Positions 16,425 through 26,143 of a stretch of DNA of 50,358 nt are shown here, piece after piece. The notes under the pieces were generated by a model. That model saw only the letters and a list, made by a program, of their open reading frames with translations, made no database searches and was not told the DNA's origin. Source of the DNA: a virus; IMG/VR virus record IMGVR_UViG_3300024252_000004, positions 344,770-395,127 of that record; one strand, written 5' to 3'. The stretch's first letter is position 1, and each line of letters opens with the position of its first letter. Both the position numbers and the translations under genes were made by a program.

Positions 16425-17192
16425 ATGGACGAGTTAACAGAAGAATTGAACGAAGAGCTGAATAAGATTGAGAACGAAATAGAGGTTGCTAAAGAAGGGA
16501 AGAAAGCTTCTTTCGAGGGCATAGTTAGAGTATATGACGAGACGTTCTATGTGAACACCGAAACCGGTGTTGGTTTGGATAGCGTGCTAAAGAAGATTGA
16601 GCCGCTCTTGAATAAGATGTCTTCCAAGACATATATTGCTGGATATACCTTTGAGGATATCAAACAAGAATTAACCATTATGGCGATCCAGGGGGTCTGT
16701 TCTTACAACCCTGCACGAGGAACAAAGCTTAGTTCATTCCTTCAGACTCATCTTAAGAATAAGCTTATCTCTAAGTTAAGAAGCGTTAATAAAATGTCCA
16801 ATGATTCTTTTGCGCTATATGAGAAGAAGGGTTCTAATGTTGGTGGCGGTAAGATCAGAAAGGTAAGGGAAGAGATTCTGTTTAGTGCCTGTACCCCAGA
16901 TAGTGTTGTAGACCCATCTATGATGTTCGAGAATACTGTCGCAGAGGAAGAGGGACTGTACGGAAAGACTGGACCATCGTTTGCTGATAAGGATTTTCAG
17001 CTTGCGCTTGAAAGTCTTGAGGGTGAAATTGATGAAGACACTATCACTATCATGAAGCTCATCTATTACGAAGATTACCCAATTAAAAAGGCAGCAGCAG
17101 TTGTAGGATTGACGGGATGGGCCGCAAGTATGCGACTCAAGAAGCTTACTGAGAACGAGTGCTTCATGGATGCCTTCGGAGATATGGTATAA
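16425..17192 (+). CDS. Sigma-70-like RNA polymerase sigma factor
   Basis: A region-2-like segment, YTFEDIKQELTIMAIQGVCS followed by YNPARGTKLSSFLQTHLKNK (about residues 81-122), is the core-binding and -10-reading helix of sigma-70 factors. A region-4-like helix-turn-helix is visible near the C-terminus (YYEDYPIKKAAAVVGLTGWA, about residues 216-236). At 255 residues it is the size of phage or alternative sigma factors. It probably directs host RNA polymerase to phage middle or late promoters. The start has TAGGAGA upstream. Confidence 0.75.
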   Translation: MDELTEELNEELNKIENEIEVAKEGKKASFEGIVRVYDETFYVNTETGVGLDSVLKKIEPLLNKMSSKTYIAGYTFEDIKQELTIMAIQGVCSYNPARGTKLSSFLQTHLKNKLISKLRSVNKMSNDSFALYEKKGSNVGGGKIRKVREEILFSACTPDSVVDPSMMFENTVAEEEGLYGKTGPSFADKDFQLALESLEGEIDEDTITIMKLIYYEDYPIKKAAAVVGLTGWAASMRLKKLTENECFMDAFGDMV

Positions 17193-17198
17193 AAGTGA

Positions 17199-18593
17199 AT
17201 GGCCGTAGTAACAGACAACGACATCTTGAGGTACATAGATACTGAAAAAGATCTTTCCAGGTTCAATATAAAGACCCTAGAAAGGCTTAAGGATATCTCA
17301 GCCTCCAAGAGACGAATTCTCGAAATAGAAAGAGAGTTCGTTTCTCTTCCATTGGATCAATGGGAGTTTGAGGATGTCGCGGATGTTGCTGCGGCCATTT
17401 CTATTTATAGGTCTTCTCGTAGCCTTTTCTATAAAACCTATGGAGTGAAGAAGCCAAAAAGCCTTACCAAGAAAGAATTGGCAGAAAGGTTGAATATTAA
17501 AATTGACTTCATTCAAGATGCTGCCAACGAGTTCACAGGTAGAAAGGTTGAAGAGATTAATCTTGTTCAGGATGAGGAGCTTTTTTATGAACTCGGCAAG
17601 CACATGGCGCGACGGGGGAGAAAAAGGTTACAAACCGTTGTGAAGGAACTTGAGCCGCTTTCATTAGATGAGCTTAATAAGCTGGAACCAATAATGATCT
17701 CTAAAGATAGAGCAAGAAGACAAGCGACCCTATACTCCCTTGGTCTATACTTCAGAGAAGAACTGTCCAAAATTAAAATTGAAGCTTCGTTAACGAAGGA
17801 AAGTCTTATGTCGTGGATTGATAGATTGGATTCTATAATGGATAATGTTCCTGCCAACCTTTTCAAAAACTATAACGTTTCTCTTGAAATGCTTCCGTCA
17901 GAATTTGATTCCGGAATGGGTCAGAATAGTTATTTTCGAAAGACTCATCGTCTAAGGAACATTTTAGATTTTGATAATATGGTAAGAGACCTGTCGGATG
18001 CTCCTTCCTTATTTAACAATGGCGATTTCGACTTCGCAGAGCCTATGGTGGGCAGGCTCACTCCGGACGAGAAGAAGGTTATAGGTGCGGGCTTTTCAAA
18101 AGAGAAAAGAAGGAAATCAAAAACTAAAACCTTCGGAGTTATGCTGCCTATTCCGAGATTAGGAAATGAGAAAATGAGCCTCATGCACGCACACATACGC
18201 GCGTGTGGACAAAATATAACCCCTCTTTTTGATGAATGTATTTCAAACATCAGGGTTTCGTATGAAGATGAGCAAGTCTATTTTAAAGCTTTAATGATGA
18301 AACCTTTATGGACAGTCTTGGATTCTTCTTCTAATAACGTAAGATATGGTATGGTACTGTCCAGACTTATCGGTTATGAGTTTCGGCATGTTGAAGAGTT
18401 TGATAAGGTAAAGGTCATCGATTTGGTTAATGAATGCAGAAGCGATTTTATGTCTCTTGACTTAGGCAGTGTAGCTTTTGTTCCAAAGACCAGATCCGAA
18501 GAAGATGCTTTTCATAAAATCAAACCATGGATCAATGAGATAGCCTCCCAGCTCAGGGATGACTATTACACTACTACTAATGATAGTTGTTAG
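17199..18593 (+). CDS. Hypothetical protein
   Basis: This is a 464-residue, largely helical, charged protein with no domain I recognise. There are no transmembrane segments and no obvious catalytic motif. A possible helix-turn-helix is near residues 92-115 (KELAERLNIKIDFIQDAANE). It follows the sigma-like gene by 6 bases and precedes the giant gene by 36 bases, so it could be a virion or transcription-related protein; I cannot decide. Confidence 0.65.
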   Translation: MAVVTDNDILRYIDTEKDLSRFNIKTLERLKDISASKRRILEIEREFVSLPLDQWEFEDVADVAAAISIYRSSRSLFYKTYGVKKPKSLTKKELAERLNIKIDFIQDAANEFTGRKVEEINLVQDEELFYELGKHMARRGRKRLQTVVKELEPLSLDELNKLEPIMISKDRARRQATLYSLGLYFREELSKIKIEASLTKESLMSWIDRLDSIMDNVPANLFKNYNVSLEMLPSEFDSGMGQNSYFRKTHRLRNILDFDNMVRDLSDAPSLFNNGDFDFAEPMVGRLTPDEKKVIGAGFSKEKRRKSKTKTFGVMLPIPRLGNEKMSLMHAHIRACGQNITPLFDECISNIRVSYEDEQVYFKALMMKPLWTVLDSSSNNVRYGMVLSRLIGYEFRHVEEFDKVKVIDLVNECRSDFMSLDLGSVAFVPKTRSEEDAFHKIKPWINEIASQLRDDYYTTTNDSC

Positions 18594-18629
18594 ATTGAAT
18601 ATTTTTATTCTGACATAAGGCGAATTAAT

Positions 18630-21600
18630 ATGCACAAAATTGCTAATGAAGTTACTTTTGCAAATCAGCAAATGGTTGAAAGAATCTTTTCTCGCATGAG
18701 AGACGGAGAGTACGCAGATACGGTAGCTACTCTTTCAGCCATTCATGACCTAATGTCGCAGCAAGCAGACCTTAGCGTCATTGATGCGACCAAGGAAGTT
18801 ATTGGAGACAATAACTTCGTTCAGGGATTTGCACGATACATTACACATTATATTGGAGAAGGACAGTTCAGGGGAGTACCTTTTGAAAGTCTGTCAGAAT
18901 CTCTATATGCATTCAGAGCACCTGCGGCTATCCCTGAAGGGGAACAGGTTCCGGAGGCGGCGACTACAGAGCCGGCAGAAGAAGAAGGCTTAAGCAAGCC
19001 TGACTTTGCAGAAGACCTTGAGAGAATCAAGACGCAAAAATACCCTGAAGCTGAGAGGGAAAGGGTTATGATGTCCTTTAAGAACCTCGGCCTTCATTTA
19101 AAGAAGCTTCACGAAGCTACAGAAGAAGGTGATGTTGAGCTTTATGCTGAGCAAATCAGGGGAACTATTGAGTTCTTAGATTCTTTAGTTAAGTATGCCC
19201 CTCTTGACAAGAAGGATGAATCGGATCCGGATAGCAAGAAGAAAGGGCCTAGCAAAAAAAGGGGATCAAAAGTTGTTAAAGCTGGAGAGACGAATCTTTC
19301 AGAAGAAGATGTCGCAAACAGAATGGACACAAGGGTTCGTGTACAAGAGATTCCTGCAACGTTGAGCATGGAGACTTTGGGGTCTCATGCAATTGTAAGG
19401 GGAATCGAAATTGTTTCCGAGACAGGTTTGACCACGGAAACCATCCGCCAGACAGAGGAGTCTCTTGTTCAGGTTATGAACAATGCAAAGAAAGCTTTTG
19501 TTCATTTTGAACAACTTACTTCTGGAATGATTGAACGGCATCGACAGACCAGAACAAAAGGTAAGGGCTCAGACAAAGCTGATTCAAAGGTTAGTAATAG
19601 CGTACTTATCGATTTTAACAATTTGATTTACGCAATCAAGGGTGTTGATCTTTTTGTTAAGAAAGCAATTAGGGCAGCAATTATGGATCCAGAGAATTCA
19701 ATTTCTGGAGTGGAACTTGCTGGACTTAGAGATAAATTGCTTGTGCCACAATTTGTTGCGGATAAGGCGTTCTTCAGTGAGACAATTGTGCTTGGATTAT
19801 CGTACCTTGCAGTTAGAGATGTAGGTCTGCTATACGCCGGTATAAAAACATGGGGAGACTTCGAAGGCGACACATACTCTTCAGTTGTTGAGGACTATGG
19901 AAAGGATCTTCATGGCGGACGAAGCTTAGAAGATGATACTACTGAATACATTTTTAAACTTATGTGGTCAAAGTTCAGAAGGATGCTCTCTGCGACATCA
20001 ACAGATCAGGCAGTAAACGATTCAGATCCGATGAAGAACTTCATTAGTAATGTTTTATTCCAGAAAGGCTTTGTTGCGCAAAACCTTAGAAGAGATCTTC
20101 GTTCATCTGAAAGCAGCAAGGTTAACATTGCTAAATGCCCCACATGTACTCGTCCAATTAAATGGTCCGGCAAACCCCTTAAGGATTTGGATCTAATCCA
20201 GTCTAGAGGCGCATACCTTCCTATGTATTCTTTTGTAGGAAAGCGCTTAAAAGATGATGGCCGAAAAACATCATTTATCATAACTGAGAGACACTTAGAG
20301 GAGGGAGGTCCTTATCCTGCTCCGGATTCTTCAAAAATTGGAAACGCTTCTCAGATGAATGAGACTAAAGCTGATGGCTCTTTGACGAACAAAGCTAAGC
20401 TCCTAAAGAGGACTCGTTCTGTCATTGATAGCTACGAAGGTTCCAAAACATGGTCAGAAATCCTTGAGTTACTTTATTCCAATGAGCCTGCCGAGCATGA
20501 AGAAGGACTTCAGAGAAGAGCCGGAGCATTAGCTCATCTTGGCGCGGTACGGTTACGGCACAAAAGAAAGGGAGGCGCAGGCGTCCCAGTCATGACGGAC
20601 ATTAGTACGATCATGTATGCTTGCCCATTCCAGAAGGAAGAGGCAGAAACGGGATTTTCGAAAAGCGACATATTCAGTCCAAAAGATGAGATTACAAAAA
20701 TTAAAACAGAGCTTCAGTATCCTGACGATCCAGAGACTCAAGCCGCTGTTGGTGCAATTTTTGACAAAATTGATGAACTTAATCTGTCATTTGCAGAAGC
20801 TGTGATGAACGATCCGGATATCGAGGCTCTCATTCGTGGAGAACTCGAAGAAGCATTCGATCAGGCTTATGATCTTGCAGGCGTAGTTAGGGGCGAAGAT
20901 GAAGCAGAAGAAGAGGGAGAGGTTGGTCCTGCATTTTCTCCATCTGGCTGTGGCTTGAAGTTGTCGCCTTACGAAGATGATCCGTCAAAGATGACTTATG
21001 GTTCCAATTCTAATCCAAATGTGTTACAGTATACATGGAACCCTCGTGAATTTGATGAAACACAAGAAGCTGCGGCACAGAAGAGCCTGTCTGGAGGATA
21101 CAAGTTCTCTAAGACGATCTTTAGGTGTCCGGCAAGAATCGTTGATCCATCATCCACAGATCTTATAAAATATAAAAACGTTGCAATTCCGAAGTCTGGA
21201 CCGTCTGGCATTGGGAGTGGAGCCTATGTTCCGCCTACAAACGCATCAGGATATGCGGCTTATGATGAGATCGAAAATGGGACTTTCTCTTACCTTGTAT
21301 GTGGCGCCTCAACTTCCCTCTCCGCTTTTGATAAAACTTCTGGAGGAGAAGGCTCTATCTATACCATTTTAAGAAACCTTCTTAATGTAATTAAGGGTTC
21401 CAGCGCAACAGGGGAGAGTGTTACTAACTCCCAGAAGAATGCAGCAAAAAACATAATCGACTTCCTTATTCTTGAAGGAATTGACTACATGGACCTCATC
21501 AAAGCATTAGAGGTTGCAGACGCTCCAGAGCCAGAACTTGCTACAACCGCCCGTTTGAAGAAATGCAGAATAAAAAAGATAGAAAAAATGCTCGTTACAG

Positions 21601-24600
21601 CAGCAAGACAGCTTCCGTCTCAGTTCTCTGAGATTGAAGAGCTTGTTCTTGTGTGTCCTCACGGTCATAGGTTTTCACTTAAGCAGTCTGTAGGGTTCAG
21701 CGAGACCCACGTTTCTGTAAGAATGTCGGGCGCCAATAAAGGATATGCTGCGGCCAAAGAACTTTATGCTTTGACCGGAATTGAAAGCCTTGAGGCTGCA
21801 AAAAGGATTGGAGTTATTGTTAGAGCTGTTGACGAAGAAGAGTTGAAGACTTTTGAGGATATTGGTAGCGAGAATCACAGTGTTGAAGAGTTAGCATTTG
21901 TAATCCCTGATGAGTTGGGGAACCCAGTCAGATGGAAGTTTTCACCCCGTATTACTGATCTTATCAAGAAGAATGCATTCTCTGAGTACCCTGGTGCTGG
22001 ACAGGAAGATATTCCTTCATCAATCGAGTATTCAAAAGTGAAATTTGGTGGGCAATTTTTGGCGGACCTTATCAAGGAGGGGGCTGGTTCAGGGAGTGAG
22101 GAAGAAATCGCTGCTGGAAAACAAGCTGCTGCGGATTATCGCAGAGATGAAGATGCCGGAAGCGAAACTCTTTCCAGAGCAATCGAGGGCATTGACTCTA
22201 AGGACCTCGCGAGCAACATTGAGGCTTTGGCAAGATCCCTTAGGGGCGCTCTTAAGATTGTAATCACTTGGAATAATAGAGCTATTGAGCCTGAGTTTTT
22301 CAACAAAGTTGTTGCAAACTCGGATTTCTCAATCGAAGGAGTACCCGAAGAAATTCTTAGTATCGATGGATTATTCTACACTGAAGATGACGGTTTGGAC
22401 TCAGCAGCACTGAGCGCCGTATTAACAGCTTTCGCCCCAAGGCTCAAGACCTATATCGTAGCGACAAATGCTTTCCAAGGAGAGGACTACGTTGGTTCAG
22501 CAACAGCTTTAGCTACAGCGGCATTGGTTGATGCTGTAGTTCAAGTTGCAAATGATACGGAACACGATATCGAATTCGATCTCGATCTCGACTCTGACAA
22601 TACAGAATTTGAGTTTGTCTATGCAAAACTTGCTTCATTCTTTGAAGATTATAGAGCAGATTTTCAGAAGCTAATTCCTTACATCACTCATAGTGATGAA
22701 AGATATGTGGCTAAAGCGCAAGAGATTGCCTCTAAGACACCAGTTCTTTCAATTTTTTACACGATTGCATCTTACCGCACCGAGAAAAAAGGTCAGGAGA
22801 GAACAAGACTTCGTGAAGCATACGGAAAGAAAATATTCTTGGTCGCATACGCAAGATATCTTGCAAATGCAATCGCAGTTGTTTATAATGAATGCATGGC
22901 GCCAGGAAGATGTATTCCAGGGGCATACATCGGATATAACATTGGAGTAGATCTGTCTACAACTGACAAAGTATTAGCTTTGACTAGTGGTGATCTCAGA
23001 ATAATTGAAGATAACCCGAATCTTCGGGGTGCAAATCACGGGATTGTTCTCAGAAATGTTGTAGCAGCATATAATGGTATTATCGCAAGAATGTCTATTG
23101 CAAGAAATATGGCAATTTCTCCAATTGGTTTGGCCGAAGCTAAGAAAGAACTTCTTAGGCAGTCCGGAACATCTGGTGACCCGTTGGCTCATGCAGTTTT
23201 CTCTTCTGCTTTCCCAATGCAAACTGTTGATTTCGGAATGGAGAACCTTACTTATGGTTCAGGGAATATTCCAAATGCATTCGGCATTAGGGCTGGCAAA
23301 GGAAGAGCTTTACCTTCTGAGCTTCATGAGTCAGAAGAAGAAGGTGTTGAACCGGCAGTATTGCCGCCAGCAATGCTACCGGTAACAAGGAGGGACGGCT
23401 CCCCTGTTCTTGACAGAGCGGGGCAGCAGAAAGTCATTCCAGCATATCTTCATCCAGATTCAGGTTTCGATAGTTCGAAATTCCAGATTGGCATGTGTAT
23501 GGGTAAGACAGGCAAATCCCTTACTTGGCCTCTCGATCATGCAAGTGATTTCGTAGGGTTCCCGCTTCCATTCAACAGAGATAAAACTGCCACAGTAACA
23601 AGAGCGGCAGATGCTGCCGTTTATGATTTCAGATTCGTAATCGATATCGAAGGGGTACCTCAAGATATTTCTTTCCTCTTTAGAAGAGGAAGAATGACAA
23701 AGGAGGAAGATGGGGAAAGAAAAAATAAGTATCTCCCAATTTTGCGAGAACTTTATTCTAAACTTGATACTTTTGAAGATCAAAGAGGTGATGCACTTGA
23801 GGATGCTAAGAATAGCGAAGAAGAGGATGCAATCAATAATCATTTTGATGACGCTATTAGAGAAACTCAGTCTGCTCTAAAGCAGATTCCTCTATTCATA
23901 AAAGCAGGAAAGTCTTATGTGAGAAATAAAGCTTCCCTCGGTTCTTCTGAGCCAAAATGGATTTCCGAAGCTCATCCGACAGCACTTCTTGTAGCTCCGA
24001 ATGAGGCTCTCAACCTTATCAAAAATGTTGAGAGATTCGCTGGCATGCTTTCTGTTGCTCCAAACCAAGAACTATTAGAAAGGTTTGTAATTCAGGTGTA
24101 TGGACTTGGGGTTGTTAGGGATATTGTTCAAGAAGCACAGAACAAGTACACAGACGAAATTGCCGAAATTAGGGCTGAAGATATTTTCGACACTCACATC
24201 GATGGAAACACTTCCTCTGGGAAAAAGATGCTTTCGCATATCAATAGTAGCCTTTCAAAGGTTTACTCTGAGCATCTTGGGCAGTACTATGATCTCATTC
24301 CTTCTGGCGCAGACGGAACCGGTTCTAACTTGGTATTGCTCGAAGCGTCTGTACCTTCGTTTAAGGAGAATAGAAGATCCGAATCCGGATTTGAAGTCGT
24401 CCCTGATGAAGGATTAGGAACACCACCTTCTATTGGCAAACTGGCATCAAGAATGAATAAGAATAATTCAATCTCAGATTTCTTTGGACGTGGCGCTGAA
24501 GGTGATGTTGGCATGACTTATTTGCAGAAGGCTCAAGAGTCTATGATCGAATACGTTAAGGGGCATGCATCCGGGGAGCTTGGCTCCCACACAACGGAGG

Positions 24601-24713
24601 CGTCATTGAAGACCGAATATTTGAAGAAGATCGCTAAGAGGCGCAAGTCTTGGGAGCGTATGATGTTAACGATGGGTGAGGCCGACATAGAGGTCGATGA
24701 CCTCGTCGGCTGA
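18630..24713 (+). CDS. 2027-residue protein of unknown function with scattered Cys pairs
   Basis: This is the largest gene in the window and is not recognised. The first half has several isolated zinc-ribbon-like knuckles: CPTC (C503, C506), YACPF (C665), GCG (C774), RCPAR (C833), LVCGAS (C891) and VCPHGH (C1009). There are acidic low-complexity linkers near residues 95-115 and 760-775, and a basic linker around 190-210. The second half is helical and contains GRCIPGAYIGYNIGVD and a Lys/Glu coiled-coil region. There is no signal peptide or transmembrane segment. The size and position suggest a virion component or a scaffold. I looked for RNA polymerase and helicase motifs and found none. Confidence 0.8.
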   Translation: MHKIANEVTFANQQMVERIFSRMRDGEYADTVATLSAIHDLMSQQADLSVIDATKEVIGDNNFVQGFARYITHYIGEGQFRGVPFESLSESLYAFRAPAAIPEGEQVPEAATTEPAEEEGLSKPDFAEDLERIKTQKYPEAERERVMMSFKNLGLHLKKLHEATEEGDVELYAEQIRGTIEFLDSLVKYAPLDKKDESDPDSKKKGPSKKRGSKVVKAGETNLSEEDVANRMDTRVRVQEIPATLSMETLGSHAIVRGIEIVSETGLTTETIRQTEESLVQVMNNAKKAFVHFEQLTSGMIERHRQTRTKGKGSDKADSKVSNSVLIDFNNLIYAIKGVDLFVKKAIRAAIMDPENSISGVELAGLRDKLLVPQFVADKAFFSETIVLGLSYLAVRDVGLLYAGIKTWGDFEGDTYSSVVEDYGKDLHGGRSLEDDTTEYIFKLMWSKFRRMLSATSTDQAVNDSDPMKNFISNVLFQKGFVAQNLRRDLRSSESSKVNIAKCPTCTRPIKWSGKPLKDLDLIQSRGAYLPMYSFVGKRLKDDGRKTSFIITERHLEEGGPYPAPDSSKIGNASQMNETKADGSLTNKAKLLKRTRSVIDSYEGSKTWSEILELLYSNEPAEHEEGLQRRAGALAHLGAVRLRHKRKGGAGVPVMTDISTIMYACPFQKEEAETGFSKSDIFSPKDEITKIKTELQYPDDPETQAAVGAIFDKIDELNLSFAEAVMNDPDIEALIRGELEEAFDQAYDLAGVVRGEDEAEEEGEVGPAFSPSGCGLKLSPYEDDPSKMTYGSNSNPNVLQYTWNPREFDETQEAAAQKSLSGGYKFSKTIFRCPARIVDPSSTDLIKYKNVAIPKSGPSGIGSGAYVPPTNASGYAAYDEIENGTFSYLVCGASTSLSAFDKTSGGEGSIYTILRNLLNVIKGSSATGESVTNSQKNAAKNIIDFLILEGIDYMDLIKALEVADAPEPELATTARLKKCRIKKIEKMLVTAARQLPSQFSEIEELVLVCPHGHRFSLKQSVGFSETHVSVRMSGANKGYAAAKELYALTGIESLEAAKRIGVIVRAVDEEELKTFEDIGSENHSVEELAFVIPDELGNPVRWKFSPRITDLIKKNAFSEYPGAGQEDIPSSIEYSKVKFGGQFLADLIKEGAGSGSEEEIAAGKQAAADYRRDEDAGSETLSRAIEGIDSKDLASNIEALARSLRGALKIVITWNNRAIEPEFFNKVVANSDFSIEGVPEEILSIDGLFYTEDDGLDSAALSAVLTAFAPRLKTYIVATNAFQGEDYVGSATALATAALVDAVVQVANDTEHDIEFDLDLDSDNTEFEFVYAKLASFFEDYRADFQKLIPYITHSDERYVAKAQEIASKTPVLSIFYTIASYRTEKKGQERTRLREAYGKKIFLVAYARYLANAIAVVYNECMAPGRCIPGAYIGYNIGVDLSTTDKVLALTSGDLRIIEDNPNLRGANHGIVLRNVVAAYNGIIARMSIARNMAISPIGLAEAKKELLRQSGTSGDPLAHAVFSSAFPMQTVDFGMENLTYGSGNIPNAFGIRAGKGRALPSELHESEEEGVEPAVLPPAMLPVTRRDGSPVLDRAGQQKVIPAYLHPDSGFDSSKFQIGMCMGKTGKSLTWPLDHASDFVGFPLPFNRDKTATVTRAADAAVYDFRFVIDIEGVPQDISFLFRRGRMTKEEDGERKNKYLPILRELYSKLDTFEDQRGDALEDAKNSEEEDAINNHFDDAIRETQSALKQIPLFIKAGKSYVRNKASLGSSEPKWISEAHPTALLVAPNEALNLIKNVERFAGMLSVAPNQELLERFVIQVYGLGVVRDIVQEAQNKYTDEIAEIRAEDIFDTHIDGNTSSGKKMLSHINSSLSKVYSEHLGQYYDLIPSGADGTGSNLVLLEASVPSFKENRRSESGFEVVPDEGLGTPPSIGKLASRMNKNNSISDFFGRGAEGDVGMTYLQKAQESMIEYVKGHASGELGSHTTEASLKTEYLKKIAKRRKSWERMMLTMGEADIEVDDLVG

Positions 24714-24753
24714 TTCTCAGCAAGCTGAAAAACAATTGAAATAGGAACTGAAA

Positions 24754-25170
24754 ATGACTGAAGGAACACTTGATGAGGTACTCGTTGATCTGTCTGAGAA
24801 GAAGGAGATTACTCCGGAAGCAATTCGCAGATTTTACAAAGAACTTGGAGAAGTAACGGAGACGATAAAGGCTGCTCGTGATGCCTTAAAAGAAGCGGTA
24901 AGTGACAACGAAGAGATCACCGGGATTGATGAAGAGATTGCGACCCTTAAGGAGCGCAGAAAAGAGATCATTGAGACAAATCCCGTACTCGTCGGGTACA
25001 AGGGCGAGCTTGACGATGCCACTGGTGACCGCAAGGATTTAGTGGCTGACGCTAAGCGCGACGGAATCCCCAGGAAGGAGATCACCACGGCAGAAAAAAT
25101 GCTCAAGGGCGACATCGATCCTGAGGTCACCACCGAGGTATATCTCAACATTGCCGACTTGGTTGGCTAA
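24754..25170 (+). CDS. Hypothetical charged coiled-coil protein
   Basis: This is a 138-residue, very acidic/basic protein. Residues 15-75 are helical with heptad-like patterning (ITGIDEEIATLKERRKEIIE). It uses more GGC, CGC and GTC codons than its neighbours, similar to the ssb gene, which may reflect high expression. No known domain is seen. Confidence 0.65.
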   Translation: MTEGTLDEVLVDLSEKKEITPEAIRRFYKELGEVTETIKAARDALKEAVSDNEEITGIDEEIATLKERRKEIIETNPVLVGYKGELDDATGDRKDLVADAKRDGIPRKEITTAEKMLKGDIDPEVTTEVYLNIADLVG

Positions 25171-25190
25171 ATCAATTTTCGGAGAAACAA

Positions 25191-25565
25191 ATGAATGATT
25201 TCTTTTTGACTCGTTACGTGATCTGTGATTTATTTACCGAGGAAGATGTCGTATTTTTTTCTGATTCAGATTATCATTGGGATTCAGGAGTTGCTTACGA
25301 TGAGTTTGATGAATCTGCCCTTTTCAAAACTGAAGAGGAAGCAGATGAGGCGCTTAGAAAAATTCAAGATGATTTCATTAATAGCGGGACTCCGTCTAGC
25401 GAGTTAGATTTCACAATCCTTGAAATCAATCTTCTGCATGGTATTGCAGCAGAAATTAGAAAAGAAATGGTTTCTATTTACGGTTCATCCTTAACGGAAT
25501 ATTCTGCTGACGTAGATATGGCTATTGCTATTGTGAAGTTGTTAAGAAAAAAGAAGATATTATGA
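25191..25565 (+). CDS. Hypothetical acidic protein
   Basis: This is a 124-residue acidic protein. The segment FKTEEEADEALRKIQ (about residues 45-59) is of a kind common in small phage proteins. It is followed by an HD hydrolase gene that overlaps it by ATGA, so both are probably translated together. CGGAGAAACA precedes the start. Confidence 0.6.
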   Translation: MNDFFLTRYVICDLFTEEDVVFFSDSDYHWDSGVAYDEFDESALFKTEEEADEALRKIQDDFINSGTPSSELDFTILEINLLHGIAAEIRKEMVSIYGSSLTEYSADVDMAIAIVKLLRKKKIL

Positions 25566-26107
25566 GTTGGTGCCAAACATATACCGGCCAAATATCATAC
25601 CCATTGGAGCCGGAGCGTGAGCAGGTTATATCCTTAGAAGATATAGCTCATGCTCTGGCGCACCAATGTAGGTATAATGGACACTGCAAAAGCTTCTATT
25701 CTGTTGCTGAGCATTCAGTTTATGTTGCAGAAGAGATATATCGCAAGACGAGCAGCTACGAAGACGCCATGAAGGGCTTGTTACATGATGCGACGGAAGC
25801 ATACCTTGGCGATATGCCGAGACCGATCAAGGCTTTGATCCCTCAGTTTCAGGAAATTGAGGCAGAGTGGCATAAGAAAATCTTTGCTCATTTCAAATTA
25901 AGTGAAGAGATGCCGTCGATTGTAAAAGAGGTTGACATTCAGTTGCTTTACACTGAAGCTCAACAGATCATGGTTTGGCCACCGCCACAATCATGGTATT
26001 TTCCAGATAACATACAAGGAATTGACGTACAAATTGAGTGCGTAAGTCCCGAAAGGGCAGAGAGAATGTTCTTAAATCACTTCTCTCGATACAATAAAAA
26101 TCTCTAA
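25562..26107 (+). CDS. HD-domain phosphohydrolase (nucleotidase-like)
   Basis: This is a metal-dependent HD hydrolase of 181 residues. The conserved residues are H51 (SVAEHSVYVAEE), the HD pair H75-D76 (GLLHDATEAYLGDMPRPIK) and D125 (VKEVD). The layout matches the YfbR-like 5'-nucleotidase/phosphohydrolase group common in phages, so a role in nucleotide pool control is likely, consistent with thyX in the same genome. The substrate is not known. Its start overlaps the preceding stop (ATGA). Confidence 0.85.
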   Translation: MSWCQTYTGQISYPLEPEREQVISLEDIAHALAHQCRYNGHCKSFYSVAEHSVYVAEEIYRKTSSYEDAMKGLLHDATEAYLGDMPRPIKALIPQFQEIEAEWHKKIFAHFKLSEEMPSIVKEVDIQLLYTEAQQIMVWPPPQSWYFPDNIQGIDVQIECVSPERAERMFLNHFSRYNKNL

Positions 26108-26143
26108 ATTGATAGAGTACACGAAAACTAAGGAAGTTTAACC

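Noticed and set aside
18630-24713. Giant protein as a virion RNA polymerase
   Set aside because: No DxDGD or other RNA polymerase motifs were found in the sequence; Cys knuckles alone do not support it.
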